DNA from: Paracoccus albus
GTDB taxonomy: Bacteria > Pseudomonadota > Alphaproteobacteria > Rhodobacterales > Rhodobacteraceae
Length of the DNA stretch: 64,000 nt
NCBI RefSeq assembly: GCF_027913035.1
Contig: NZ_CP115775.1
Span: 2,892,501 to 2,956,500, forward strand
Reading direction: 5' to 3'
Numbering within the stretch: position 1 is the stretch's first letter; each line of letters starts with the position of its first letter. Below are positions 16,842 through 25,346 of this stretch, in pieces. A program made the translations under genes and the position numbers. The notes below the pieces were generated by a model. It was not told the DNA's origin, searched no databases, and saw only the letters and a program-made list of their open reading frames with translations.

Positions 16842-17705
16842 TTGCCACAAGATAACACTCTGCAAACCGGCGACGCGCGGCAATTTCAGTCTGATCTGGC
16901 CGCAGTATGTGGTGCGTTCCGGGTCTATCCGGCAAACCGGCCAAGCGGCTCTGTCAGGGCTGCAAATGTCGGTGGATTCGACATCGTGCGGGTTGCCACG
17001 AACGCCAGCGCGATCGAACGGGATGAGCGCGCCGCGCGCCGTGACCACGAACCGCATTATTTCCTGATCCGGCAGTTGGCGGGCTCTGCAACAATGTCGC
17101 AGCGGGGTCATAAGATCAGGCTTGCACCCGGCGACTTTTTCCTTGCCAGTTCAACGCGACCATCAGTCTTTCGTTATGGCGTTACGTCTCTGCAGGCTTC
17201 GCTGCATCTGCCCCGCGTACAAATTACCGAGAGACTGGGCCGGAACGCAGCGTCTGGCCTTCATTTGCCAGCAGCATCCGTTATCGGCAGGGCGATGAGC
17301 CGCGCCGTCGGCCGGCTTGAACAGGGGCCCGACCAGATAGCAGAGCTTATCGCGATTGCGGCGCAGGAAACCGATCATGAAGAACTGCGCCTTTTCGATC
17401 TTGCAATGATGCTGATCGAACGGCGCTGTGGGGATCCGGGCTTTGGTCCTGCTGCCCTGGCCGAGGGCCTTGATGTTTCCATCCGCAAATTACAGCGCAT
17501 TCTTGCGACAGGACAGATTTCCGCCTCTGCCGCCATTCAGGACCAGCGCATGCAGAAGGTTTGCAAGCTTTTGTCGACGCGGCCAGACCTGACCGTAACC
17601 GCCTGCGCAGAGACGGCGGGCTTTCCCGATATCTCGCGCTTTACCCGCGACTTCAGGCAGCGCCACGGCTGTACACCGGGCCACTATCGCAAATCCAGCC
17701 GTTAA
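16842..17705 (+). CDS. AraC-family transcriptional regulator, FeaR-like
   Basis: A 287-residue regulator with an N-terminal AraC-binding-2 type sensor domain (about 10-175; the segment F-L-I-R-Q-L-A-G-S-A and the L-A-P-G-D-F-F-L-A turn) and a C-terminal pair of helix-turn-helix motifs (about 190-285) ending in F-T-R-D-F-R-Q-R-H-G-C-T-P. This architecture is that of FeaR, the activator of aromatic amine degradation. Start is uncertain: TTG 16842 has GGAGG five bases away, GTG 16830 lacks a well-spaced site, and an ATG at 16641 would run through the whole control region. Its downstream neighbours, aldehyde dehydrogenase and copper amine oxidase, are exactly FeaR's known target types. Confidence 0.85.
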   Translation: MPQDNTLQTGDARQFQSDLAAVCGAFRVYPANRPSGSVRAANVGGFDIVRVATNASAIERDERAARRDHEPHYFLIRQLAGSATMSQRGHKIRLAPGDFFLASSTRPSVFRYGVTSLQASLHLPRVQITERLGRNAASGLHLPAASVIGRAMSRAVGRLEQGPDQIAELIAIAAQETDHEELRLFDLAMMLIERRCGDPGFGPAALAEGLDVSIRKLQRILATGQISASAAIQDQRMQKVCKLLSTRPDLTVTACAETAGFPDISRFTRDFRQRHGCTPGHYRKSSR

Positions 17706-17813
17706 CGCGCGCCGCCGGATTGTCGCGATTCGCCAAGACGGCAGGTTGTCGTCGCCCCTAACCTTGCCCTTGGAGGAGTCGCTTTGGCGACGCAAAAACA
17801 GGGGGAAAGAAAC

Positions 17814-19220
17814 GTGAGCAAAATATATCCCAATATTATCGACGGTACCCGGGATGAAACCGGCGCGACCTTCGACGTCATCAATCCATCAACGGGCGAG
17901 CCCGCCGGATGCGCGGTAAACAGCGATGGCGCTGCGCTTGACAGGGCCGTCGCTGCCGCCCGCAAAGCCTTTACCGACTGGTCCACCAAGCCTTGGGCAG
18001 ACCGGCAGCAGGCGTGCGCCCGGATTGCTCAGCTCATCAATGAAAACGCGGATGAGCTTGCCCGCCTTCTGTCGACCGAGCAGGGCAAGCCGCTGAACGG
18101 CGTCGGGGCGAGATTTGAGATCGGCGGGTGTGAGGCATGGACCGGCTATACTGCCAGCCTCGAACTCAAACCGGAGATCCTTCAGGACAACGAAGAAGGC
18201 AAGGTAGAACTTCATCGCGTTCCGATTGGTGTGATCGGCGCAATCACACCTTGGAACTGGCCGGTGCTGATCGGCATCTGGCATATCATTCCGGCCATTC
18301 TGGCTGGGAATTGCGTGATCATCAAACCGTCTGAAAACACGCCGCTGTCTACATTACGGCTGGTTGAGATCATGCAGGATGCCCTTCCGCCCGGCGTTGT
18401 GCAGGCGCTTGCCTCCGACGGAGGGCTGGGTCCGCAAATGACCGACCATCCCGGCATCGACAAGATCAGCTTCACCGGCTCTATCCCGACAGGTTCAAAA
18501 GTGATGGCCGGGGCTGCCAAGGACATCAAGCGTATCACGCTGGAACTTGGCGGGAACGATCCGGGCATCGTGCTGCCAGATGTAGATCCGGCTGCCATAG
18601 CCGAAGGTCTGTTCTGGGGTTGCTTCATCAATAACGGGCAGACCTGCGCCGCCCTGAAGCGACTGTATGTGCATGAGGATGTGCATGATGCCGTCGTCGA
18701 TGCCTTGGCCGGTGTGGCGAAGAACATGCCGATGGGTGACGGTCTGGATGAAGCCAGCATCATCGGCCCGGTTCAGAACAGGGACCAGTATAATATCGTC
18801 AAAGACTACGTGCAGGATGCGCTCGACAAGGGCGCGTCGCTGGTCACGGGAGGTGTGCCCGAAGGGAACGACCTGTTCTTCCCCACCACCATTCTGACCG
18901 GCGTTGAACCCGGTATGAAATTGCATGATCTGGAACAGTTTGGCCCGGCCATAGGCGTGACCAAATGGCGCGATGAGGATGCGGTGATCGCCCTTGCCAA
19001 TGATGACAAATGCGGGCTGGGCGCCTCTGTCTGGTCGGGCGATGCGGACAAGGCCCGCAAGCTCGCCGACAAGATCAGCGCCGGTTCGGTCTGGATCAAC
19101 AAGCATGGAATGATCCAGCCCAACGCCCCCTTCGGCGGTGTTCGTCAATCCGGCATCGGCGTTCAGTTCGGCGTCGAAGGGCTTCGCGAATGCACCAATG
19201 TGAAGACGATCCTCAGCTGA
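17814..19220 (+). CDS. NAD(P)-dependent aldehyde dehydrogenase (FeaB-like role)
   Basis: A 468-residue cytosolic aldehyde dehydrogenase. Catalytic Cys278 is in N-G-Q-T-C-A, the general base Glu244 in E-L-G-G, and the cofactor region shows T-P-W-N-W-P and F-T-G-S. It should oxidise an aldehyde to the acid. Because it lies between the FeaR-like regulator and the amine oxidase, the natural substrate is probably the aldehyde made by the oxidase. I prefer GTG at 17814 (M-S-K-I-Y-P start), though TTG at 17784 has a well-spaced GGAGGAG and would add ten residues. The amine oxidase gene follows after about 20 bases, so the two are likely one transcript. Confidence 0.93.
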   Translation: MSKIYPNIIDGTRDETGATFDVINPSTGEPAGCAVNSDGAALDRAVAAARKAFTDWSTKPWADRQQACARIAQLINENADELARLLSTEQGKPLNGVGARFEIGGCEAWTGYTASLELKPEILQDNEEGKVELHRVPIGVIGAITPWNWPVLIGIWHIIPAILAGNCVIIKPSENTPLSTLRLVEIMQDALPPGVVQALASDGGLGPQMTDHPGIDKISFTGSIPTGSKVMAGAAKDIKRITLELGGNDPGIVLPDVDPAAIAEGLFWGCFINNGQTCAALKRLYVHEDVHDAVVDALAGVAKNMPMGDGLDEASIIGPVQNRDQYNIVKDYVQDALDKGASLVTGGVPEGNDLFFPTTILTGVEPGMKLHDLEQFGPAIGVTKWRDEDAVIALANDDKCGLGASVWSGDADKARKLADKISAGSVWINKHGMIQPNAPFGGVRQSGIGVQFGVEGLRECTNVKTILS

Positions 19221-19240
19221 TCGCAGACAGGGAGAATATG

Positions 19241-21673
19241 ATGAAAAAGCTAATGACAACAGGGCTGACTGTGGCCGCGGCGCTTATGGGCTCCGCCGCC
19301 ATGTCCCACCCCCTCGACGGGCTGACCGGCGCGGAAATCACGCGCACGACAGAGATCCTGCGCGAAGCCGGAGAGGCGACAGAGGAGACACTGTATCCAC
19401 TGATCGAGTTGAAAGAGCCGCCGAAGGATCAGGTTCTGGCATGGCAGGAGGGTGACGAACTGGACCGCAGGGTCATCGTCGATTTTGCCACGCCCGAAGG
19501 CTTCAAGCGCGCCACCGTCAACCTGACTCAGGGAACGGTGGAAGAAAGCGCCCCGACAGAGGGCCAGCCGATGGTTCTGTTCGGTGAGTTCATGAAGGCA
19601 ATGGAAGTAGCACTTTCCGATGAACGTATGGTCGCCGGGCTGGAAGCGCGTGGCGTTGCCCCGGAAGAGGCATTCTGTCTGCCCCTGACCGCCGGAAACT
19701 TTCTGACACCGGAATATGAGGGCAAACGCCTTATGAAGGTGCCCTGTTACAAGGCACCGTCAGGCACATCGAACTGGTATGCAAAGCCCCTTGAAGGGCT
19801 GTATGCGATGGTCGACCTGCAAAACAGCGAAGTCGTCGACGTCATCGACGAAGGCGCCCTGCCAGCACCGGAAGACGACTGGGGCTATACCGAAGCAGAG
19901 ATCGCCGAACGCGCACCGCTGCGCCCGGCCAGCAATCCTGCCACACTCAGCCAGGAAGGCGGGCCGAACTACACCATCGAAAATGGCGTCGTGAACTGGG
20001 ATATCTGGCGCTTCCGGTATCGCACGGACAAGCGTCCGGGCCTTGTCCTGTCCAATATCGACGTCAGGGATGGCGAGGAATGGCGCAGCGTCCTGTATCA
20101 GGCCCACCTGTCGGAAGTTTTTGTGCCCTATATGGACCCCAGCGAAGGCTGGTACTGGCGCACCTATATGGACAGCGGCGAATACGGCTTCGGCCTTTTC
20201 CTGACGCCGCTGCGCAAGAATGTCGATTGCCCGTCCTATGCGACCTTCCTGCCCGCCGTGGTCAATGATGACGCCGGAAACCCGATGGAGATCCCCGATG
20301 CGGTCTGCATCTTCGAGCGCAACATCGGTGATCCCGCATGGCGCCATTTCGAGGTCTTTGAACAGGGACCGGACAAATTCGTTCCCGCCGAAGGCCGCCC
20401 CGAGACAGAGCTTGTGATCCGCACTGCGTCAGAGGTCGGCAATTACGACTATCTGATCGACTATCGGTTCAAGGAAAACGGCGCGATCTATATCATGATC
20501 GGCGCGTCCGGTCTGGATGCTGTCAAAGGCGTTGCATCCACCAGCATGGATGATGACACGGCAGAGGCCGATACCCGCTATGGCAGCCTGATCGCCCCGA
20601 ATCTGGTGGCGCCGAACCACGACCACTACTTCAACTTCCGCCTTGATTTCGACGTCGATCAGCCAAGCAATATGGCCTCGACGCTGGACATCGTTCCGGC
20701 AGAGGATCTGCCCGCTGACGTGCCCCGTAAATCAATGTGGCAGGTCAATGAGGTGATGGCCGATAGTGAACTGACCGCTCGCTATACCTTCAGCGCGTTC
20801 AAGCCCCGCTACTTCCACGTCATGGACAGCAGCAAAAAGGGACCACTTGGGCACAGCCCGGCCTATATGATCCATCACGGCAATGTCGCCTATGGGCCGT
20901 ATGATTTTGAGAACGACCCCCCCTTCAAGCGCAACCGTTATCTGGAATACAGCCTGTGGAACACGGTTTACGATCCGGATCAGCGCTATGCCGGCGGGAC
21001 GTTTGCAATGCAGTCGGATGGTTCGGACACGCTGGCGCAATGGGTCGAGGACGACCAGTCGCTTCACAATGCTGATATCGTCAGCTGGTTCACGGCAGGC
21101 TTCCACCACATCCCAAGGGTCGAAGACTGGCCGGTGATGTCGACCGAATGGAAGACGATTCACCTGATGCCGATGAACTTCTTTGCCATGAACCCGGCGG
21201 CGACCATTCGTCTGCCTGCTGATGACGAGGCAGCATTGCCGATTGAGCAGGCCGACGCTGAAACCGGTGAAGAAGTTGTGGAAGCAGAAGCCACTGAGGC
21301 TGAAGACGCGGAGGCCACGGATTCTGAGGCAGGCACCGCGACCGAGGCAGAGCCGGAAACTGCTACAGAAACGGGGGCGGAGAGCGCGCCCGAAGCAGAC
21401 GCGGAGCCAGAAGCCGAACAAACGACGGATGAAGCACCTGCCGATCAACAAGCAGACGCGGAAGCCCCGGCCGAGGAATCAACCGAAGCACCCGCTCCCG
21501 CTGAACAAAGCGAGGAAGAGGAGGCTGCCGCTGCTATAGGCGAGGCGACTGACGAAGCAAGCGATGTCCTGAATGACGCGCTTGAGGACGCCTTGGGCGA
21601 GGCGGAAAGCATCCGCGACGCTGTCGATGGAGCGATCAGCGACCTGCCCCCGGCGCCGAAGCCGACGCAATAA
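19241..21673 (+). CDS. Copper amine oxidase with a long acidic C-terminal tail
   Basis: An 810-residue secreted quinoprotein (signal peptide ending Ala-Met-Ser near 21) that oxidises primary amines to aldehyde, ammonia and hydrogen peroxide. The topaquinone precursor is Tyr402 in V-G-N-Y-D-Y; the catalytic base is Asp311 in Y-M-D-S-G-E-Y; copper ligands are His460 and His462 (H-D-H) and His622 or His623 before I-P-R-V-E-D-W. The residue four before the tyrosine, usually Thr, is Glu here. The catalytic core ends near 660; residues about 660-810 are a Glu/Ala/Thr-rich low-complexity tail with a short amphipathic end. ATG 19241 is preferred over 19238 for spacing to GGAG. Tyramine/phenethylamine oxidase (TynA) is the closest known role. 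Confidence 0.92.
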   Translation: MKKLMTTGLTVAAALMGSAAMSHPLDGLTGAEITRTTEILREAGEATEETLYPLIELKEPPKDQVLAWQEGDELDRRVIVDFATPEGFKRATVNLTQGTVEESAPTEGQPMVLFGEFMKAMEVALSDERMVAGLEARGVAPEEAFCLPLTAGNFLTPEYEGKRLMKVPCYKAPSGTSNWYAKPLEGLYAMVDLQNSEVVDVIDEGALPAPEDDWGYTEAEIAERAPLRPASNPATLSQEGGPNYTIENGVVNWDIWRFRYRTDKRPGLVLSNIDVRDGEEWRSVLYQAHLSEVFVPYMDPSEGWYWRTYMDSGEYGFGLFLTPLRKNVDCPSYATFLPAVVNDDAGNPMEIPDAVCIFERNIGDPAWRHFEVFEQGPDKFVPAEGRPETELVIRTASEVGNYDYLIDYRFKENGAIYIMIGASGLDAVKGVASTSMDDDTAEADTRYGSLIAPNLVAPNHDHYFNFRLDFDVDQPSNMASTLDIVPAEDLPADVPRKSMWQVNEVMADSELTARYTFSAFKPRYFHVMDSSKKGPLGHSPAYMIHHGNVAYGPYDFENDPPFKRNRYLEYSLWNTVYDPDQRYAGGTFAMQSDGSDTLAQWVEDDQSLHNADIVSWFTAGFHHIPRVEDWPVMSTEWKTIHLMPMNFFAMNPAATIRLPADDEAALPIEQADAETGEEVVEAEATEAEDAEATDSEAGTATEAEPETATETGAESAPEADAEPEAEQTTDEAPADQQADAEAPAEESTEAPAPAEQSEEEEAAAAIGEATDEASDVLNDALEDALGEAESIRDAVDGAISDLPPAPKPTQ

Positions 21674-21695
21674 GCGACGCAAGCTGAAGCACTGA

Positions 21696-21723
21696 AAGGC
21701 GGGCCCATAGCCCGCCTTTTTTT
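21696..21723 (+). terminator. Rho-independent terminator after the amine oxidase gene
   Basis: AAGGCGGGC (21696-21704), loop CCATA, GCCCGCCTT (21710-21718), then a run of T residues to 21723. It is a textbook terminator for the plus strand and touches the end of the convergent Nudix gene. Confidence 0.9.
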
Positions 21724-22214
21724 CATACCGAGATCCCGAGGCAGCGGGCGACCCGCCCCCTGAAATGCGGGACGGCCTCAGGGTGGACCACATATTCCGC
21801 GACAGGCATCAGACGCCAGCATTGCCCCTCATCCCCGAACCGGATTTCTTCGATTTCTGACGGTTCCAGCCGAGCGGTAAAGAAGATCGCAGCGCCTCCC
21901 TCAGCGCGAAACGCCGTTCTCTCATCCAGCCTGTCCGGCGACAAGGACAGACCAAATTCCTCGCGCAATTCGCGCAGGGCGCAGACAACCGCGCTTTCGC
22001 TGCCTTCACGTCCCCCACCGGGCAGATCCCATTTTGCGGGAAAAGGGATATGATCGAAATCATCGCGCAGCAGGACCAGCAAATCCGCGCCGCAAGTCAG
22101 GATCAGCTTCGCGGCAACGAAATCGTCGCCTTCCGTCCAGGGCAACGCCGCGTCATATAATGGCTCATTCCGCAGCAACGTCGACGCAACCGCTGTCGGG
22201 GCGCATGACCGCAA
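21723..22214 (-). CDS. Nudix hydrolase
   Basis: A protein of up to 163 residues with a complete Nudix box: Gly67, Glu73, then R-E-L-R-E-E-F-G at 81-88. Family members hydrolyse nucleoside diphosphates linked to another group, often damaged nucleotides; the substrate here is unknown. Upstream of the box W-D-L-P-G-G-G is intact. The ATG at 22214 lies inside the preceding gene (overlap of 50 bases) and has no clear ribosome site; a TTG at 22178 is an alternative that shortens the overlap. Its C-terminus meets the terminator of the convergent amine oxidase gene. Confidence 0.85.
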   Translation of the reverse strand: MRSCAPTAVASTLLRNEPLYDAALPWTEGDDFVAAKLILTCGADLLVLLRDDFDHIPFPAKWDLPGGGREGSESAVVCALRELREEFGLSLSPDRLDERTAFRAEGGAAIFFTARLEPSEIEEIRFGDEGQCWRLMPVAEYVVHPEAVPHFRGRVARCLGISV

Positions 22215-23043
22215 CCCGCGTCAGCACCTTCCCAAGCTTTTCAGCCAATTGGGGATAATCCGCCGAAGGCTCCATCCGCTCGCTGTCAAGATACAGCGCG
22301 CGGTCAATTTCGATCTGCAGCACATGGACAGCCTGCGTCGGCCTTCCATATGCCGAGGCGACATATGCGCCCGAAAACGGCGCGTTCAGCCGCAGCCGAA
22401 AGCCGCCCTTACGGAAGGCAGAGCAGACGCGTTCGCGCAGCAAAGCACCGCAACTGATCCCATGCCTGTCACCGATGACGACTTCGGGATAGGGCGGCAA
22501 CATATGCGTCACAGCGTCATGCGGCATCGAATGCATATCAATCACGATAGCCCAGCCAAACCTTGCACGAGCCTCTTCTATCAGATCGCGCAGGGCGACG
22601 TGATAGGGCCGCCAAAATGTCTCGATCCGCCTCTGCGCCTCTGCCAGTGGTATCGGCTGATTGCGAATCGGTCGCGCCCCCGAGACGACGCGCGGGATTA
22701 CACCCAGACCCGCAAGCGCGCGCGGCGTCGTCGGGCGACCGCGGCCACATGCTACTGCATCCGGGTCCAACTCGGACGCGCTGCGATTGACATCAACGAC
22801 GCTGCGCGGGATCCGGGCCGTCAGTGTTACCGCGCCAGCGGCAAGTGCGGGCTCTATCAGCCGGTCCGTGAACGCATCTTCGGAAGACCGCAGCTCCGCC
22901 GTGCTCAGGCAGGTTTCGGCCATGAACCATTCAGGAAAATCGCGCCCTGAATGAGGGGAACAAACAATCACACCACTGGCCCAGTTCTCAGGCATCCGCA
23001 ATTCGTGACTGAAGGAGTCGACTGCCGCCGCTGGATCGTCCAT
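22165..23043 (-). CDS. N-formylglutamate amidohydrolase family protein
   Basis: A 292-residue protein of the HutG-type N-formylglutamate amidohydrolase family, a zinc hydrolase fold. Conserved pieces are C-S-P-H-S-G-R near residue 30, V-D-V-N-R-S near 86, and I-D-M-H-S-M-P near 170, which carry the expected metal-binding His and Asp residues. The founding enzyme cleaves N-formyl-L-glutamate in histidine degradation, but no other hut gene is nearby, so the actual substrate may differ. It overlaps the Nudix gene downstream. Its promoter must lie in 23044-23208, shared with the divergent tRNA. Confidence 0.85.
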   Translation of the reverse strand: MDDPAAAVDSFSHELRMPENWASGVIVCSPHSGRDFPEWFMAETCLSTAELRSSEDAFTDRLIEPALAAGAVTLTARIPRSVVDVNRSASELDPDAVACGRGRPTTPRALAGLGVIPRVVSGARPIRNQPIPLAEAQRRIETFWRPYHVALRDLIEEARARFGWAIVIDMHSMPHDAVTHMLPPYPEVVIGDRHGISCGALLRERVCSAFRKGGFRLRLNAPFSGAYVASAYGRPTQAVHVLQIEIDRALYLDSERMEPSADYPQLAEKLGKVLTRVAVMRPDSGCVDVAAE

Positions 23044-23208
23044 AGCATCCCCGCTCTGTACAGCGGGCGCCTGGCAGCCCTGCCTGTCACGTGTTTATAA
23101 CCATGCGCTTTTCTGTCGCCAACCGTCTTGAAACCGCTGCAGACTGCCTATATAGACCCCCGAACCGACGCGAGATGGTGCCTTTCCGGCGCCGAATCGC
23201 ACGGGAAC

Positions 23209-23283
23209 GGGCGGTTAGCTCAGCGGTAGAGCACTACGTTGACATCGTAGTGGCCACTGGTTCGATCCCAGTACCGCCCACCA
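23209..23283 (+). tRNA. tRNA-Val (anticodon GAC)
   Basis: A 75-base cloverleaf with encoded CCA. The acceptor stem GGGCGGT (23209-23215) pairs with ACCGCCC (23273-23279). The D arm has AGCTCAGCGGTAGAGC. The anticodon stem CTACG/CGTAG holds loop TTGACAT with anticodon GAC. The T loop is GTTCGATCC-type. It reads GUC/GUU valine codons. It lies about 80 bases upstream of rpmJ. Confidence 0.97.
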
Positions 23284-23363
23284 TTTTCGCGCCCCCGGGC
23301 TTTTGACCGGGGGTATTTCAGTTTCAAGGCGCTTGGCTGAGCGCTTCGATGAGGAGAAGACCG

Positions 23364-23489
23364 ATGAAGGTTCGCAACTCGCTCCGCTCGCTCAAGAGCC
23401 GCCACCGCGATTGCCAGGTGGTGCGCCGCAAGGGCCGGATCTATGTGATCAACAAGACCAATCGTCGCTTCAAGGCCCGTCAGGGCTAA
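23364..23489 (+). CDS. rpmJ: 50S ribosomal protein L36, zinc-less (YkgO) type
   Basis: A 41-residue, strongly basic protein starting M-K-V-R-N-S-L and ending R-R-F-K-A-R-Q-G. It binds 23S rRNA in the large subunit. The classic L36 has a Cys-Cys-Cys-His zinc ribbon; this one keeps only Cys17, so it is the zinc-independent form that in many bacteria replaces the zinc form, and is the usual form in alphaproteobacteria. A GAGGAGAAG box sits seven bases before the ATG. A strong terminator follows. The gene is monocistronic. Confidence 0.95.
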   Translation: MKVRNSLRSLKSRHRDCQVVRRKGRIYVINKTNRRFKARQG

Positions 23490-23517
23490 GGCGATGCCCT
23501 GACGGGCTGGAATTGGA

Positions 23518-23548
23518 AACCCGCTACAGAAATGTAGCGGGTTTTTTT
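23518..23548 (+). terminator. Rho-independent terminator after rpmJ
   Basis: AACCCGCTACA (23518-23528), loop GAAA, TGTAGCGGGTT (23533-23543), followed by T residues to 23548. An 11-bp perfect stem with a stable tetraloop. Confidence 0.93.
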
Positions 23549-23584
23549 GTTTTCAGCGCATTGCGGTTAGATTACCGGCCAGGT

Positions 23585-24574
23585 TCATGCCAGAAACTCT
23601 GGCGACAGCCGCAGGCCGCCGACTTCGATCCCACGCCAGTTTTTCATCGGATCGTGCAACAGCTTACCCACGACGGGATGATTGGCCTCAAGAACACCCA
23701 GATGAACCAGCAAAGCAGTGATTGCGGCCTCTGATGCCCGCGTGCCGCCATCTTCGATCTTCAGCGCGACACCCAGCTTCTTTTCCGGAATAATCGCGAT
23801 GAACACGGCCTCGGCCCCCGTTTTCACAGCAACCCGACCGCCGGTTGCGCGCATCAACTCGGTGCACGCGCGGCCTTCGCCTGCCACCAGTTCCGGATGG
23901 GCCCGCATCGCATCCACCAGCCTGGCCATAGCACGACCACGGACGGAGCTGTCATCCGCCGCGGCAAAGGCAGCCATCGCGCGGGCCAGACCGGTAATGC
24001 TACCGGCAAAATTGGGGGCCGAGCAGCCATCAATGCCAACACCCGCGACTTCTTCCTGCGTCACCTCTGCCGTCGCCTGCCGGATAGCCTGCTGCAACGG
24101 ATGATCCAGCTCTACATATTCCGGGCCGGCCTTGGCGTGCTTCGTCCAGCTAAGAAAGCCCGCATGTTTGCCGGAACAGTTATTGTGCAACTGGCTGGCC
24201 GCCGTGTCAGAGCAGATAAACCGCCTCGCCTCGGCCTTATCCCACGGTCGGTGACAACCGCAGCGCAAATCGCTCTCTGCCAACCCCATGCCGTCCAGCC
24301 ATGTACCGACCTTCTCGACATGTTGCACCGCGCCGTTATGCGATGCGCAGGAAAGGGCCAACTGCTCTGACTTCAGCCCGAGCGCGTCCGCGGCGCCCGA
24401 TTCGACAAGCGGCAGCGCCTGGATCATCTTGCAGGACGAACGCGGGAAAATGATCGCATCAGGATCACCCCATGCTTGGACAACATCGGCGCCGTCATGC
24501 ATGACAACATGCCCGCGATGCACCCCTTCCTGCAGGTCTCCGCGCCATAATTCGATCAGTTCTGCCGACGGCAT
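23585..24574 (-). CDS. Asparaginase of the Rhizobium etli type II family
   Basis: A 329-residue hydrolase of the asparaginase_II family (unrelated in sequence to E. coli AnsA/AnsB), expected to convert asparagine to aspartate and ammonia. Visible family marks are F-P-R-S-S-C-K near 47, C-A-S-H-N-G near 73, N-N-C-S-G-K-H-A-G near 130, and G-I-D-G-C-S-A-P-N near 178; the conserved Ser, Lys and Cys in these pieces form the active site and a metal site. The start at 24574 (M-P-S-A-E-L) follows AGAGGAAG; an upstream ATG at 24676 adds 34 residues that look like noncoding sequence. A 146-base gap separates it from the divergent IalB gene. Confidence 0.88.
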   Translation of the reverse strand: MPSAELIELWRGDLQEGVHRGHVVMHDGADVVQAWGDPDAIIFPRSSCKMIQALPLVESGAADALGLKSEQLALSCASHNGAVQHVEKVGTWLDGMGLAESDLRCGCHRPWDKAEARRFICSDTAASQLHNNCSGKHAGFLSWTKHAKAGPEYVELDHPLQQAIRQATAEVTQEEVAGVGIDGCSAPNFAGSITGLARAMAAFAAADDSSVRGRAMARLVDAMRAHPELVAGEGRACTELMRATGGRVAVKTGAEAVFIAIIPEKKLGVALKIEDGGTRASEAAITALLVHLGVLEANHPVVGKLLHDPMKNWRGIEVGGLRLSPEFLA

Positions 24575-24720
24575 GATTCCGCTTCCTCTCATTTTGCTGA
24601 CAAATGCGCGATTTCCTGCCAAATGGGGTTTTTTCGCGCCTCTGTTTGGCGTTATCTTGACGAAGATGAGTATCACAGGCCACAGGCATCGTTAAGAAAG
24701 CTATCGGCAGGAGGCAGAAG

Positions 24721-25245
24721 ATGATCAAGAACAAGCTGCGCGGCGCAGCCGCGATCCTGGCAGTTGCGGCAGGTCTGACCGGCGCCGCACAGGCGCAGGA
24801 ATCAACCAATGTCGTCGCGACTGAAGGCGATTGGACAGTATTTGCGGGCAGCGACCCGAAAGAGTGCTGGGCAGTCTCGCCGCCAAAATCGACCGTGAAC
24901 ACCAAGGACGGCAAACCGGTTGAGGTTCAGCGCGGTGATATCCGCCTGTACGTCGCCTATCGCCCGGGCGGCTCGGGCGAGGTAAGCTTCACCGGCGGCT
25001 ACCCCTTCAACCCCGGCTCGACCGTTGCGGTCGATATCGGTGGTCAGAAGTTCGACCTGTTCACCGAAGGTGAGAATGCGTGGACCGGCTCTTCCGCAGA
25101 AGATGCCCGCCTGATCGCGGCGCTGCGTGCCGGCGCAGATGCGACGCTGACGGCAATGTCGTCGCGCGGAACGCAGACGGTGGACACGTTCAGCCTTTCC
25201 GGTGTTACGGCGGCAACCAACGCTGCGCGTTCGAACTGCCAGTAA
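24721..25245 (+). CDS. Invasion-associated locus B (IalB) family secreted protein
   Basis: A 174-residue protein with a signal peptide (cleavage after A-Q-A near 25) and a beta-rich IalB domain: G-D-W-T-V-F near 37, then a Cys-Trp pair (E-C-W) and a lone Cys near the C-terminus that may form a disulfide. The family is common in free-living alphaproteobacteria, despite the name from Bartonella; its molecular function is not established. A GGAGG box precedes the ATG. It has its own terminator and appears to be a single gene. Confidence 0.87.
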   Translation: MIKNKLRGAAAILAVAAGLTGAAQAQESTNVVATEGDWTVFAGSDPKECWAVSPPKSTVNTKDGKPVEVQRGDIRLYVAYRPGGSGEVSFTGGYPFNPGSTVAVDIGGQKFDLFTEGENAWTGSSAEDARLIAALRAGADATLTAMSSRGTQTVDTFSLSGVTAATNAARSNCQ

Positions 25246-25280
25246 GCGCAACACCTGCACATTATAAAATGCCCATGTAA

Positions 25281-25310
25281 AAGGCCCGCCTTGATCGGCG
25301 GGTCTTTTTT
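25281..25310 (+). terminator. Rho-independent terminator after the IalB gene
   Basis: AAGGCCCGCC (25281-25290) pairs, with one G-U, to GGCGGGTCTT (25297-25306) around a six-base loop, followed by T residues to 25310. Confidence 0.88.
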
Positions 25311-25346
25311 CACTATGTCTGCAGCCTTCCCAAGGATTCTGCCGCC

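Noticed and set aside
22165..23043. Histidine-utilisation operon suggested by the HutG-like protein
   Set aside because: No hutH, hutU, hutI or hutC neighbour is present; only the amidohydrolase family membership is supported.
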